From Sphingomonas nostoxanthinifaciens (lineage in GTDB: Bacteria; Pseudomonadota; Alphaproteobacteria; Sphingomonadales; Sphingomonadaceae), in contig NZ_CP082839.1 in the NCBI RefSeq assembly GCF_019930585.1, positions 3,282,001 through 3,346,000 on the forward strand: a stretch of 64,000 nucleotides of DNA, read 5' to 3'. Shown piece after piece: positions 52,773 to 63,203 of this stretch. The notes under the pieces were generated by a model that was given only the letters and a program-made list of their open reading frames with translations, had not been told where the DNA came from and did no database searches. A program made the translations under genes and the position numbers. Each line of letters starts with the position of its first letter. Position 1 is the first letter of the stretch.

Positions 52773-53511
52773 GGAAGAGCGACACGCTCTGAGGAACGTA
52801 GCCGGCGCCCGGCGCGAGGAAGCGCTTGGTCTGCTCACGCCCTTGCGCCTCATCCGCCGCGACGCGCGCGGCCTGGATTGCTGCCGCGCGCGATTGGGCC
52901 GCGACCATCGCGGTCAGATCGGCGAGCTGGCGCGTCTGAAGCGCGAGTAGCTGATTGCCGGCCTGTGACGCTTGCAGCGCGCCGGTCGCGCCCTGACTGG
53001 CGGTGATCAAGGCCGAGCTTTGATCGCGCGTCCCGTCCAGGTTGCCGGTGACGGTGGCCCCGGTTCGTAGCGAATCCTGATAGGCTGCCAGCGCGTCGGT
53101 CCACCGCGTCTGCGCATTGGAAACGAGCGTCCCCGACGACGTGCCGGAGAGCGAGCCGGCGGGATAACGCTGGCTGAACACCTGGTCGATATCCTGCACC
53201 CGATAGGCAATTTGCTGCGCTTGGGTGATGAGGGCTCGGGTCCGGTCGATATCCTGCTGGATGTTGGTGAGCACCGAGGTCGGCAGGTTCGCCAGATTGC
53301 GCGCCTGGTTGATCAGGCTCTGCGCCTGGTTCTGGATCTGGGTGATCTGGTTGTTGATCTGCTGCAGACTGCGCGCGGCGGTCAGCACGTTCTGCGCATA
53401 GTTGGTGGGATCATAGACGATCCCGCCGAACTGCGCGTCGGCCGGCGCGGCGATGATCAGCGCGAGCGCCGTGACGCCGGCAACGAGACTGGATTTGCGA
53501 AAACGTGTCAT
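52765..53511 (-). CDS. trbJ: Conjugal transfer protein TrbJ (VirB5-like)
   Basis: This 248-residue protein has a signal peptide (KSSLVAGVTALALIIAAPADAQ) followed by the family's FGGIVYDPTNYAQNVLTAARSL. Long coiled helices rich in Gln and Asn (QQINNQITQIQNQAQSLINQ) come next. It is a periplasmic, possibly pilus-tip, component. The ATG overlaps the trbE stop as ATGA. Confidence 0.94.
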   Translation of the reverse strand: MTRFRKSSLVAGVTALALIIAAPADAQFGGIVYDPTNYAQNVLTAARSLQQINNQITQIQNQAQSLINQARNLANLPTSVLTNIQQDIDRTRALITQAQQIAYRVQDIDQVFSQRYPAGSLSGTSSGTLVSNAQTRWTDALAAYQDSLRTGATVTGNLDGTRDQSSALITASQGATGALQASQAGNQLLALQTRQLADLTAMVAAQSRAAAIQAARVAADEAQGREQTKRFLAPGAGYVPQSVSLFHD

Positions 53512-55964
53512 GCGAAAGCCTCCTGAGGTTCGAGTGCGTTGGTGATGAGAAGATCGGCCGCCCATGGCAGGCCGCGATGGCGCGCCCAGGCTGCGGCGAA
53601 GCCGTCTGGCCCATGCGCTTCGACCAGTGCCGTGATCGCGTTGAGGTCGGTCCGGGAGGCGGCGGCGGCAAAGGCGAGCGCGACGGGGCCGAGCCCGAGA
53701 TCGAAAAGCCGGTTGCCCAGTGCCGATTGGCAATAATAGTCGCGCTTGGGCGTTGCGCTTGCGATGATCTCGATCTGGCGATCGTTGAGGCCGAACCGGC
53801 GATACACGCCGGCAATCTGTGGCTCGAGCGCGCGCTCGTTCGCCAGAAATATCCGCGTCGGGCAGCTCTCGATGATCGCCGGCGCGATCGCTGAACCCTC
53901 GATGTCAGCCAGACTCTGGGTCGCGAAGATGACGCTCGCATTTTTCTTGCGGAGCGTCTTCAGCCATTCCTTGAGCTGTCGGCCGAACAAGGGATCATCG
54001 AGCGCTAGCCAGCCTTCGTCGATCAGGATCAGCGTGGGCCGCCCATCGAGCCGCCGGCCGATGCGATGGAAAAGGTAGGAGAGCACGGCAGGCGCAGCAG
54101 GCGTTCCCACCAGTCCTTCGGTCTCGAATGCCTGCGCGTCACTGGTCCCGAAATGCTCGACATCGCCATCGAGCAGCCGGCCATAGGGTCCGGCCAGCGT
54201 ATAGGGCGCAAGCGCACGCTTGAGGCCCGATGCCTGGATCAACACGGCGAGACCGGTCAGCGTGCGCTGCTGGACCGGCGCGTCGGCGAGCGATCCGAGC
54301 GCCGTCCAGAGATGCTCCTTCACTTCGGGCGTGATCGCGAACTCCTCGCGGGCGAGGATCGCGGCCAGCCAATCCGCCGCCCAGGCACGCTCGTCGGGCT
54401 CGTCGATCCTCGCGAGCGGCTGGAGCGATACGGGCGCGGCACTGCCGCCGCTCAAGCTGCCGCCGAGATCATGCCACTCGCCGCCGATGCCGAGGGTCGC
54501 GGCGCGGATCGAGCCGCCATGATCGAAGGCAAAGATCTGAGACTGCCTGTAGCGGCGGAACTGGAGCGCCATGAAGGCGAGCAACACGCTCTTGCCCGCG
54601 CCAGTCGGGCCGATCACGATCTCGTGACCGACGTCGCCGACATGCAGCGAGAAGCGGAAGGGTGTCGCACCCTGCGTACGCGCATGAAACAGCGGCGGCG
54701 CGTTGAAATGCGCGTCCCGGTCGGGACCGGCCCAGACTGCCGACACCGGCATGATGTGGGCCAAGTTCAGCGTCGAGACCGGCGGCTGACGAACATTGGC
54801 GTACGGGTTGCCGGGCAGCGACCCGAGCCAGGCTTCCAGCGCGTTCAATCCTTCGGCGATGCAGGCGAAGTCGCGGCCCCGCACGATCTTCTCGATCGCC
54901 TGCAGGCGAACATCGGCGTCGCGGGCGGTGTCGCCCAGCACGGTGATGGTTGTGGTGACGTAGGCGTAGCCGGCAATGTCGGCACCGAGATCCTGGAGGG
55001 CCGCATCAGCTTCCGCAGACTTGTTGGCGGCGTCGCTGTCGACCAGCACGCTGGCCTCGTTGGTCAGCACTTCCTTGATGATCGCGGCCAGGCTCTTGCG
55101 CTTCGAGAACCACAGACGACGAATGCGGCCGAGCATGCGCTGCGCCGACACCTTGTCGAGGCAGATCGCCCGGGTCGACCAGCGATACGGGAAGCCCAGC
55201 CGGTTAAGCTCGTCGAGCATCCCTGGCACCGTCACGGCCGGGAAGCCGGTGATCGACAGTGTCCGCAAATGCTTGGACCCGAGCTGCGGCGCGAGCCCGC
55301 CGACCAGCAATTCGTCCGATAGCAGCGCATCGAGGTGCATCGGCGTTTCGGGAACCGCGATGCGCTGATCGTGGGTCGAGATCGTCGAGTGAAGATAGGT
55401 CAGCGTCTCGGCATCCGAGAGCCACGCGGCTTCCGGCATCACCCCCTCGATCATGTCGAGGAGCCGGCCCGTGTCGCGCTCGAAATCGTCGAGATGATCG
55501 GCGGCAGTCGCGACACCTTCCGCCCCGCCTTCGTAGAAGTACGATGACGCCTTCGACGTATCGTCGGCTGGCGGCAGCCATTGCAGCGTCAGATAATAGG
55601 CGCTGGTGAAGTTCGGGCGGGTGATGTCGCCGCCCTCGAACTGATCGCGCCGTTCCTCGTCAATCAGCGCCGAGACCGGATCGCCGAAACCGTCCGACGC
55701 CGGATAGCCCGGCGTTTCCTTGCGCTGCGCTTCGACATAGATCGCCCAGCCGGTACCGAGCCGCTTCAAGGCGCTGTTCAAGCGACTGGAGGTCGCGATC
55801 AGCTCGGCCTGGGTCGCGCTGTCCAGATCGGGCCCGCGGAAGCGTGCGATCCGCACAAAGCTACCATCCTTGTTGAGGATAATGCCCGGCGCGATCAACG
55901 CCGCCCAAGGCAGGAAGTCGGAGAGGCGGGACGCCCGGCGGGCGTGTTCGCGCAGGAACATCAT
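53508..55964 (-). CDS. trbE: Conjugal transfer ATPase TrbE (VirB4-like)
   Basis: This 818-residue ATPase has the CagE/TrbE/VirB4 N-terminal domain (about 1-230), Walker A GPTGAGKSVLLAFMALQF near residue 449 and Walker B PTLILIDEGWLALDDPLF near 630, followed by KKNASVIFATQSLADIEGSA. It powers assembly of the secretion channel at the inner membrane. Its start lies seven bases after trbD. All ATPase motifs are intact. Confidence 0.95.
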   Translation of the reverse strand: MMFLREHARRASRLSDFLPWAALIAPGIILNKDGSFVRIARFRGPDLDSATQAELIATSSRLNSALKRLGTGWAIYVEAQRKETPGYPASDGFGDPVSALIDEERRDQFEGGDITRPNFTSAYYLTLQWLPPADDTSKASSYFYEGGAEGVATAADHLDDFERDTGRLLDMIEGVMPEAAWLSDAETLTYLHSTISTHDQRIAVPETPMHLDALLSDELLVGGLAPQLGSKHLRTLSITGFPAVTVPGMLDELNRLGFPYRWSTRAICLDKVSAQRMLGRIRRLWFSKRKSLAAIIKEVLTNEASVLVDSDAANKSAEADAALQDLGADIAGYAYVTTTITVLGDTARDADVRLQAIEKIVRGRDFACIAEGLNALEAWLGSLPGNPYANVRQPPVSTLNLAHIMPVSAVWAGPDRDAHFNAPPLFHARTQGATPFRFSLHVGDVGHEIVIGPTGAGKSVLLAFMALQFRRYRQSQIFAFDHGGSIRAATLGIGGEWHDLGGSLSGGSAAPVSLQPLARIDEPDERAWAADWLAAILAREEFAITPEVKEHLWTALGSLADAPVQQRTLTGLAVLIQASGLKRALAPYTLAGPYGRLLDGDVEHFGTSDAQAFETEGLVGTPAAPAVLSYLFHRIGRRLDGRPTLILIDEGWLALDDPLFGRQLKEWLKTLRKKNASVIFATQSLADIEGSAIAPAIIESCPTRIFLANERALEPQIAGVYRRFGLNDRQIEIIASATPKRDYYCQSALGNRLFDLGLGPVALAFAAAASRTDLNAITALVEAHGPDGFAAAWARHRGLPWAADLLITNALEPQEAFA

Positions 55965-55970
55965 GGTAGA

Positions 55971-56234
55971 TCAGCTTTCGAAAAGAGTGGGAAGCGCGAC
56001 GTGGCGGCGGGCGACGGGGAGGATCTGGGGGTCGCGGCGCGCGGCGAAGACAGCGAGGCCGTGGCCGACAAGCGCCATCACGATGCCGGCGATCCAGAGG
56101 CGGAGCCCGATCCCGACGGCGGCGGCGAGCGTTCCGTTGACGATCGCCAGCGCGCGGGGAGCCCCGGCCAGCAGGATCGGTTCGGCAAGCGCCCGGTGGA
56201 CGGGTGCTGCAAACCCGGGCAGGTCCTCCTGCAT
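55971..56234 (-). CDS. trbD: Conjugal transfer protein TrbD (VirB3-like)
   Basis: This 87-residue protein begins MQEDLPGFAAPVHRALAEPILLAGAPRAL and has two transmembrane helices (AIVNGTLAAAVGIGLRLWIAG and IVMALVGHGLAVFAA). It shows the PxxxALxxPxLxxGxPR pattern of VirB3/TrbD. Its ATG overlaps the trbC stop by one base. Confidence 0.92.
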   Translation of the reverse strand: MQEDLPGFAAPVHRALAEPILLAGAPRALAIVNGTLAAAVGIGLRLWIAGIVMALVGHGLAVFAARRDPQILPVARRHVALPTLFES

Positions 56235-56548
56235 CAGACCAAGGCCCCGCCGCCGAAGCTGAAGAAGCTCAGGAAGAAGGACGAGGCGGCGAAGGCGACC
56301 GACAGGCCGAACACGATCTGGATGAGCTTGCGGAAGCCGCCCGACGTGTCGCCGAACGCCAGCGTCAGGCCCGTGATCACGATGATGATCACGCCGATCA
56401 CCTTGGCGACCGGCCCCTGCACCGAGTCGACGATCGACTGGAGCGGCGTCTCCCAGGGCATCCCGGTGCCACCGGCCCAGGCGGGTGATGAGGTCAGAAT
56501 CGCGGCCACGACGAGGCTGGCGCGGTGAAGTTTGTGCAGGCGGGTCAT
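56234..56548 (-). CDS. trbC: Conjugal transfer protein TrbC (VirB2-like pilin)
   Basis: This 104-residue protein has a long signal peptide (LHKLHRASLVVAAILTSSPAWAG) and two hydrophobic helices (VAKVIGVIIIVITGLTLAFG and LIQIVFGLSVAFAASSFFLSF). It is the pilin precursor of the type IV system. It overlaps trbB upstream by four bases (ATGA). Confidence 0.93.
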   Translation of the reverse strand: MTRLHKLHRASLVVAAILTSSPAWAGGTGMPWETPLQSIVDSVQGPVAKVIGVIIIVITGLTLAFGDTSGGFRKLIQIVFGLSVAFAASSFFLSFFSFGGGALV

Positions 56549-57516
56549 GAAGCTGCTCCTGTGGCGGGGTAGATGGTGAGAAGGCGGTAGGTGCCGTCGG
56601 GCCCAAGCCCTTCGACGCGGACCAGCTCCGACAGCCGGCGCTCCGGGCCGCGGCCGGTCAGCACCGCGATCACGTCGATCGTCTCGGCGATCAGCGGTCG
56701 CGGGACATGAGCGATGGCTTCGAGGATCAGCTGTTCGAGACGATGCAGCGCGGCGGTGGCGGTGCCGGCATGAATCGTGCCGATCCCGCCGGGATGGCCG
56801 GTGCCCCAAGCTTTCAGCAGATCGAGCGCTTCGGGGCCGCGCACCTCGCCGACCGGAATTCGATCAGGGCGAAGCCGGAGGCTCGAGCGGACGAGATCGG
56901 TCATGGTGACGCCCGGCGCCGTGCGCAGGCTCACCACATTGGCGGCATCGCAGCGCAGCTCGCGCGTATCCTCGATCAGGATGATGCGATCGCTTCCGCC
57001 CGACGCCACCCCGAGCAGCGCGTTGGTAAGCGTCGTCTTGCCGGTCGACGTGCCGCCGGCGACGAGAATGTTCGCGCGGGTCTGAACCGCCTGCGCAAGA
57101 TAAGCAGCCGCCGTCGCCGTCATCGTGCCCGCAGCGACGTAATCGGCGAGCGCGAGCGGCAGGCTGGCGGGCCGGCGGATCGAGAAAACCGGCTCGGTGA
57201 CGACCGGCGGCAGCAGGCCTTCGAACCGCTCGCCGCCCTCCGGCAACTCAGCCGAGACACGCGGCGCACCGCGATGAACCTCGGCGCCGACATGGTGGGC
57301 TACTAGCCGGATGATGCGCTCGGCCTGGAGCGAGCTTAGTCGCTCGCCCGTCTCCGCAATGCCGCTGTCGAGATGATCGACCCACAGCCGACCATCGGCA
57401 TTCAACATGATCTCGGCGACATTGGCATCGTCGAGCCATGCCGCGATCGCCGGACCCAGCGCGCTGCGCAACATGGCAGTGCCGCGTGCGTGGACGATGG
57501 CGGAAGGCTGGGTCAC
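56545..57516 (-). CDS. trbB: Conjugal transfer ATPase TrbB (VirB11-like)
   Basis: This 323-residue hexameric ATPase has Walker A VAGGTSTGKTTLTNALL near residue 153, the Asp box ILIEDTRELRC, LRLRPDRIPVGEVRGPEALDLLKAWGTGHPGG and the His box GTIHAGTATAALHRLEQL. It is the first trb gene; about 275 gene-free bases upstream probably hold the operon promoter. In many related clusters traG and a CopG-type gene come before trbB, but neither is here. Confidence 0.95.
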   Translation of the reverse strand: MTQPSAIVHARGTAMLRSALGPAIAAWLDDANVAEIMLNADGRLWVDHLDSGIAETGERLSSLQAERIIRLVAHHVGAEVHRGAPRVSAELPEGGERFEGLLPPVVTEPVFSIRRPASLPLALADYVAAGTMTATAAAYLAQAVQTRANILVAGGTSTGKTTLTNALLGVASGGSDRIILIEDTRELRCDAANVVSLRTAPGVTMTDLVRSSLRLRPDRIPVGEVRGPEALDLLKAWGTGHPGGIGTIHAGTATAALHRLEQLILEAIAHVPRPLIAETIDVIAVLTGRGPERRLSELVRVEGLGPDGTYRLLTIYPATGAAS

Positions 57517-57792
57517 TGAGCTCTGTCTCCGTTGGTCGAGACCGCGTCGGCGGCGTCGGAGACAGGTAAAGAATGCGAATTTTGGCTGCGGACAACAGCT
57601 TTTCGGAGCCGTCGTGGGATAGGCGGCGGGCGGTTACATTAGGGTAGGTTGGCCCAACGCGTGGGCGCTCGCGACGCCATGCCTTTCGAGCGATTTGGCG
57701 ATCGACGACCGCAACGATGGGCCGGACGATTCGCGCGCGACCGATTGGCCGGCTGGTTTAGGCCGAGTGCGTTCTGACAGATATGCGCGCGC

Positions 57793-58011
57793 TCAGGCCG
57801 GCTCGTGCATGCTCACGGCGGTGTCGAGACGGACACCCTTGCACAGGCTGACCAGTTCCTTGGCGGTTGCGGGATCATGACGATCCATAGCCGCACCGGC
57901 CGCGTTCTTTAGCGCGCTCATGACCCCGCGAACCTGATCCGCGCTGATCGCATCGGTATGAAACAATCCGCGCACGACGGCGCGAATCGCTAATTCGGTT
58001 GCGAGATCCAT
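57793..58011 (-). CDS. Small hypothetical protein
   Basis: This 72-residue helical protein reads MDLATELAIRAVVRGLFHTD and VRGVMSALKNAAGAAMDRHD. AAGGAGAG precedes the ATG at 58011. No family recognised. It follows dnaE2 by 72 bases on the same strand, so it may be an SOS-operon tail gene or the start of the region leading to trb. Confidence 0.65.
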   Translation of the reverse strand: MDLATELAIRAVVRGLFHTDAISADQVRGVMSALKNAAGAAMDRHDPATAKELVSLCKGVRLDTAVSMHEPA

Positions 58012-58083
58012 AACGTCTCTCCTTTCGAGTCCCTGCGATGAGTTTATCATCGCACGGCTTCGAGCGCCGCCCTTGACCAACAA

Positions 58084-61000
58084 TCAGTGGAAGTCGTGAC
58101 TGCGGATTCGCAACATTTCCTCTTCGTCGGGAACGGTATTGAATGGTGGATAGGACAACGTCCGCCCACGGGGCGGCCAGGTCGGATCGCGCGGATCGGG
58201 ACCGCCGCCGTTCTTCGCCCCGTCGCCGCGGCCTGGGGCCACGCTGAACTCCATGCGCCCGATCGAGCGCAGCATGTCGTCATGATCGACGATACGGTCG
58301 CAGATGATGTGGATGACCTCGCCTTCCTTCTGGAGACGCCCCCGCATCGCGATCATCGATGCCGACATGACCTGCCGGCGGTAAATCTCGAATCGGTCGG
58401 GCCAGATGATGCCGTTGGCGATGCCGGTCTCATCCTCGATCGTCACGAACAGCACGCCCTTGGCCGAGCCCGGTCGCTGGCGGACGAGGATGACTCCGGC
58501 GACCTCGACATTGCGCCCGTCGCGGATCGAGGTGAGATCGGCGCACCGGACGATGTTCATTGCGCTGAGCTGATCGCGCAGGAACGCGACCGGATGACCG
58601 CGCAGCGATAGCTGCGTCGAGCGATAGTCCTCCACGACCTCCCGCCCGGCGGTCATCGCATGTAGCGCGACTGACGGCTCCAGCGCTTCGGGTGAGAACC
58701 GCTCCTCGCGCTCGTCGGCGGCAGCGAAGAGCGGCAGCGGTGCTTCGCCCAATCCCTTCACCTTCCACAGTCCCTGCCGGCGATCGTCGGCAATGACGTG
58801 AAAGGCGTCCGCCTCCGCCAGCCGCTCGATCGCGGCACGCGGCACGCCGCTGCGCCGCCAGACCTCCTCGACGCTTTCGAACGCCGTCGGCCCACGTGCG
58901 CCGGCGATCGCGGCACCATGGATGTTGGCGAGCCCGCGCACCTGCCGAAACCCTAGCCGCACCGCCATGTAGCGGCCGCGTGCCGGTTCCAGCGTGCAAT
59001 CCCAATGACTATCGTTGATCGACACCGGCCGGACCTCGACGCCGTGCTTGCGGGCGTCGGCGACGATCTGCGCGGGGGCGTAGAATCCCATCGGCTGGGC
59101 GTTGAGCAGCGCTGCGCAGAACACGTCGGGATGATGATGTTTCATCCAGCAGCTCGCATAGGCGATCTTGGCGAAACTGGCGGCGTGGCTCTCGGGAAAG
59201 CCGTAAGAACCGAAGCCCTCGATCTGCTTGAACGTCCGCTCGGCGAAATCCTTGGGATAGCCGCGCGCGATCATGCCGCCGACCAGCTTGTCGAAGAAAT
59301 GGCTGACCCCGCCGGTCAGCTTGAACGTGGCCATCGCGCGGCGGAGCTGGTCTGCCTCGACCGCGGTGAACCCCGCGCCGACGATGGCGACCTTCATCGC
59401 CTGCTCCTGGAACAGCGGCACGCCGAGTGTCTTTTCGAGCACCGCGCGTACCTCGGGCCGCGGATATTCCGGCTTCTCCTTGCCCTCGCGGCGACGCAGA
59501 TAGGGATGGACCATGTCGCCCTGGATCGGTCCGGGCCGCACGATCGCGACCTCGATGACGAGATCGTAGAATTCCTTGGGCTTCATGCGCGGCAGCATCG
59601 ACATCTGCGCGCGGCTTTCGATCTGGAAGACACCGAGCGTGTCCGCCTTCTGGATCATGGCATAGACGTCCGGATCGTCGTCCTGCAGGTCGGCCATGCC
59701 GACCCGGATGCCCTTCATTTCTTCAAGCAGGTTGAAGGCCCGGTTCATGCAGCCGAGCATGCCGAGGCCCAGCACGTCGACCTTCATGAATTTCAGCGCG
59801 TCGATATCGTCCTTATCCCATTCGATGATCTGGCGGTCTTCCATTCGCGCCGGCTCGATCGGCACGAGATCGTCGAGCCGTGCCTGGGTCAGCACGAACC
59901 CGCCGGGATGCTGCGACAGATGGCGCGGCGAGCCGATCAGCTGGCGGGCGAGCTTGAGCGTCAGCTTGAGCCGGTGATCCTCGGCATTGAGGTTCAGGCT
60001 GGCGATCTGCTCGTCGGTGATGCCGTCGACCGACCAGCCCCACACCAGCCCGGTGAGCATCTTAGTCAGATCGCGCGGTAGCCCGAGCGCCTTGCCCACC
60101 TCGGCGACCGCGCCGCGGGTGCGATAGCGGGTGACGACCGCCGTCAGCGCCGAGCGATGCCGACCGTAGGTCTCGTAAATCCATTGGATGATTTCTTCGC
60201 GACGCTCATGCTCGAAGTCGACGTCGATGTCGGGCGGCTCCTTGCGCTCGCCGGAGACGAATCGCTCGAACAGCAGCTCGTGCTTGATCGGATCGATCGA
60301 CGTGATGCCGAGCAGATAACAGACGCAGCTATTGGCCGCCGAGCCCCGACCCTGGCAGAGGATGCCGCGCCGGCGGCTCTCGGCAACGATCGCGTTGACC
60401 GTCAAGAAATAGGGCGCGTAGCCGAGTCGATCGATCAGCTTCAATTCGTGGTCGATTTGGTCGCGATATTTGGCCGGCAACCCGTCGGGGAACATGCGGG
60501 TCGCGCCTTCTTCGGTTAGGCAGGCCAGCGCCTCCTGCGCCGTGCGGCCCGCCATCACCTCCTCATAGGGATATTGATACTGGATCTCGCCAAGGTCGAA
60601 CCGGCATTGGCTGGCGATATCGGCGCTCGCCTGGATCGCGTCGGGAAACGCCGCGAACCGGCGTTCCATTTCCGCAGGCGACTTCAGATTACGGTCCATG
60701 AACCGCTCGCGCCTGAACCCCAGCGCGTCGATGGTAGTCTTCTCGCGGATCGCGGTCATCACGTCCTGCAGCGGCCGTGCTTCGGGTGCGTGATACAGCA
60801 CGTCACCGGTCGCGACGCTGCACACGCCGGCGGCGCGCGCGAGAGCATCGAGCCTGTGCAGCCGTTCGGCGTCGTCGGGCCGCCGCCGAAGCGACAGCGC
60901 GAGATAGCCACGCGACCCGAATACCTCGCGCAGATTGCCGAGATGGCCTGCGGTCGTATCGTCGGGCAGATCGGGCAACAGGATCGCGACCAGCCCGTCA

Positions 61001-61362
61001 GCATGGGCGGCGACGTCGTTCCAGTCGAGAATGCAGCAGCCCTTGCCGCCGCGCGCCTTGCCGGCCGACAGCAAGCCGGTCAGCCGCGACCACGCTGTGC
61101 GATCAGTCGGATACAGCAACAGCGCGCGGCCGTCGGTGAGCGCGACCCGCGCACCGGGGATCATCCGGACGCTCGTCGCCTTCTGGCCGTCCCAGCCGCG
61201 TACAACGCCAGCGACACTGCCCCAGTCGGCGAGACCGAGCACGGTGTGACCAAGCAGCGCGGCGGCGGCGAACAGCTCCTCCGGCGACGAGCTTCCCCGC
61301 AGGAAGGAGAAGTGGCTGGTGACTTGCAGCTCGACATAGGTGGTGGCGGTGTCGGCCATCAC
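58084..61362 (-). CDS. dnaE2: Error-prone DNA polymerase DnaE2 (ImuC)
   Basis: This 1,092-residue C-family polymerase has a PHP domain at the N-terminus ([22 protein letters not shown]) and the catalytic aspartates in [23 protein letters not shown]. It also has the finger region [12 protein letters not shown] and a C-terminal OB fold ([36 protein letters not shown]). Its size matches DnaE2 rather than replicative DnaE1 (about 1,160). With ImuA and ImuB it carries out translesion synthesis and damage-induced mutagenesis under LexA control. It overlaps imuB by four bases. Confidence 0.96.
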   Translation of the reverse strand: MMADTATTYVELQVTSHFSFLRGSSSPEELFAAAALLGHTVLGLADWGSVAGVVRGWDGQKATSVRMIPGARVALTDGRALLLYPTDRTAWSRLTGLLSAGKARGGKGCCILDWNDVAAHADGLVAILLPDLPDDTTAGHLGNLREVFGSRGYLALSLRRRPDDAERLHRLDALARAAGVCSVATGDVLYHAPEARPLQDVMTAIREKTTIDALGFRRERFMDRNLKSPAEMERRFAAFPDAIQASADIASQCRFDLGEIQYQYPYEEVMAGRTAQEALACLTEEGATRMFPDGLPAKYRDQIDHELKLIDRLGYAPYFLTVNAIVAESRRRGILCQGRGSAANSCVCYLLGITSIDPIKHELLFERFVSGERKEPPDIDVDFEHERREEIIQWIYETYGRHRSALTAVVTRYRTRGAVAEVGKALGLPRDLTKMLTGLVWGWSVDGITDEQIASLNLNAEDHRLKLTLKLARQLIGSPRHLSQHPGGFVLTQARLDDLVPIEPARMEDRQIIEWDKDDIDALKFMKVDVLGLGMLGCMNRAFNLLEEMKGIRVGMADLQDDDPDVYAMIQKADTLGVFQIESRAQMSMLPRMKPKEFYDLVIEVAIVRPGPIQGDMVHPYLRRREGKEKPEYPRPEVRAVLEKTLGVPLFQEQAMKVAIVGAGFTAVEADQLRRAMATFKLTGGVSHFFDKLVGGMIARGYPKDFAERTFKQIEGFGSYGFPESHAASFAKIAYASCWMKHHHPDVFCAALLNAQPMGFYAPAQIVADARKHGVEVRPVSINDSHWDCTLEPARGRYMAVRLGFRQVRGLANIHGAAIAGARGPTAFESVEEVWRRSGVPRAAIERLAEADAFHVIADDRRQGLWKVKGLGEAPLPLFAAADEREERFSPEALEPSVALHAMTAGREVVEDYRSTQLSLRGHPVAFLRDQLSAMNIVRCADLTSIRDGRNVEVAGVILVRQRPGSAKGVLFVTIEDETGIANGIIWPDRFEIYRRQVMSASMIAMRGRLQKEGEVIHIICDRIVDHDDMLRSIGRMEFSVAPGRGDGAKNGGGPDPRDPTWPPRGRTLSYPPFNTVPDEEEMLRIRSHDFH

Positions 61363-63203
61363 CCGAACAGCCCGTGCATATACCAGCTGAGATCGCCAGT
61401 GTTGCCCTCGACGCCGTCGCCGCGCCGGAACAGCCAGAAACGCTCGCCATCCTCGGTCTCGACGCGGAAATAATCACGCACTGCCCACATCTCTTGGGGC
61501 TTACGCCACCATTCGCCGTGAATGCGTTCGGGGCCGTCGCCCGCGACCACGTGGTAGGCGGTGCCGCGCCAGACGAACCGGCGCGGCGGGTGATCGGGCA
61601 AAAGCGCCACCACGTTGGACAGCAGCTCCGGCCGTCGCAGCATCCGCACGGGTCGCTTCCAGATCGGCCAGCCGGTCGGGCAAGCGAGCGCATCGGTGCG
61701 GATGATGGCGCGCTCGGGAACATCGCTTTCCTGCGCGCCTATGCGAAACAGCGCGGCGTCGCCGGCGCGACCGGCAAGCTGATCGACCAACGGCGCAAGG
61801 TCGGGCACGCTGGGTCCGGCGAGCCCCGTCGCGAGCGACACCGGCATGAGATCTTCGACGCGGGGCGCAGCAAGCGCCATCGCCTCGATGCCGAGATCGG
61901 GCTCGATCCGCTCGATCCGCAACGCGAACATGCGCTTGAGGTGCTTGGCGTCACGCGTCGCCTTGGCGGCGCCGAGCCCAATCCGCTGCTCGACGCCGTC
62001 GACGCGCAGGCAGGTGAGGACAGCGGCGCGCAGGCCAAGTTCGCGCGCCTGAAGCAGGACCACCATATCGTCGACGAGATCGCCGATGACCTGGCTTATG
62101 GCTTCGGCGGTGGCGATCGGTTCGAGCAAGCGGCGTTCGACGCGCGGTTCCTCGAACGGCACGACGGGGACGATCGGTTCGGCTACGGCCCCTCGCGCCT
62201 GATCCAGCCGCGTCACGGTCGCCGTGCCGAGCCGGCGCGCGAGCGGCCCGCGCGCGATCGGGTAGAGATCGGCGACGCGCTCCAGTCCGAACCGCGCGGC
62301 GGAGGTCAGTGCCTCGGCCGTCAGGCGCAGCGCCGCTAGCGGCAGTTCGGCGATCGCCCGGGTTTCCTGGCCGGGAGGGAGGATGGTGATGGGATCGCCG
62401 CCATAGCGCGCCAGTGCGTGCGCGGCGCCGGGCGTGCCGGCGATGGCGATGCTGGCGGTGAAGCCGAGACGGTGAAGGAAGCGGAGCAACCGCCGGCAGA
62501 AGCGCGCCTCGCCGCCGAACAGGTGGGTCGTGCCGGTGAGATCGAGCCAGAGGCCATCCGGGCCGGCGACGCTCGCGGTCGGCGTCCAGCGCCCGACCGC
62601 GTGCAGCGCAAGCCGGTCGAGCAGTGCGCGATCCTGGTCCTGTTCGGCGTCGCGGACGTCGAGATCGGTGACGAGCGCGCGGGCATGGGCCGCCGCCATG
62701 CCTGGACGCAGGCCCAACTCCAGGGCTACCGGACAGACGGCGGTGACGACATCGCGCTGTCCCATGCGCTCGATCAGGATCGTCGGTCGCGCCCAGGTTG
62801 CGATCAGCGGCAGCTGGATGGCAGGCGCGTAGCCGGGAGCGCCTTCGTCAGGCGGCATCGCCTTGAAGGGATTGTCGGCGGCTTCGCTCCGCCGGCCCAT
62901 CTCGCGCATGGTCGGGCGCTGGTGCGCGGGCAGCGCGTCGATTTCGCTCTGGGTCGGCTTTCCACCGCTCGCACCGCCCTGCGGCCACGCCGCGGCGCCA
63001 TGATCGGCGAGCGCCCAACGTGCGCCCGGCCGCCATCCGCCGCCACGCGGCACCGAGCAGGCGCCGGGATCGTCGTCAATCGGCGTCGAGAATCTCGATT
63101 GTGCGAGGGCCGGCGGCGCCTCAGGCGGCTTGGCTGGCCGCTCCGACCTGCGCAATCGCTCTATGGCGAGGTGCGGCAGGTAGAGCGAGGCGACCCTGGT
63201 CAT
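61359..63203 (-). CDS. imuB: Y-family DNA polymerase-like protein ImuB
   Basis: This 614-residue protein begins [19 protein letters not shown], as in ImuB, where the catalytic acids of true Y-family polymerases are missing. The palm, fingers and thumb are recognisable ([52 protein letters not shown]), and the C-terminus ends [38 protein letters not shown]. ImuB links DnaE2 to the beta clamp. A stretch of about 100 residues inserted after residue 20 separates the first strand from the rest. I chose the ATG at 63203; the gene overlaps imuA by 83 bases. Confidence 0.93.
   Translation of the reverse strand: MTRVASLYLPHLAIERLRRSERPAKPPEAPPALAQSRFSTPIDDDPGACSVPRGGGWRPGARWALADHGAAAWPQGGASGGKPTQSEIDALPAHQRPTMREMGRRSEAADNPFKAMPPDEGAPGYAPAIQLPLIATWARPTILIERMGQRDVVTAVCPVALELGLRPGMAAAHARALVTDLDVRDAEQDQDRALLDRLALHAVGRWTPTASVAGPDGLWLDLTGTTHLFGGEARFCRRLLRFLHRLGFTASIAIAGTPGAAHALARYGGDPITILPPGQETRAIAELPLAALRLTAEALTSAARFGLERVADLYPIARGPLARRLGTATVTRLDQARGAVAEPIVPVVPFEEPRVERRLLEPIATAEAISQVIGDLVDDMVVLLQARELGLRAAVLTCLRVDGVEQRIGLGAAKATRDAKHLKRMFALRIERIEPDLGIEAMALAAPRVEDLMPVSLATGLAGPSVPDLAPLVDQLAGRAGDAALFRIGAQESDVPERAIIRTDALACPTGWPIWKRPVRMLRRPELLSNVVALLPDHPPRRFVWRGTAYHVVAGDGPERIHGEWWRKPQEMWAVRDYFRVETEDGERFWLFRRGDGVEGNTGDLSWYMHGLFG

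Noticed and set aside
59005..60081. Plus-strand open frame opposite dnaE2
   Set aside because: It lies wholly inside an unmistakable DNA polymerase gene and has no family signature.
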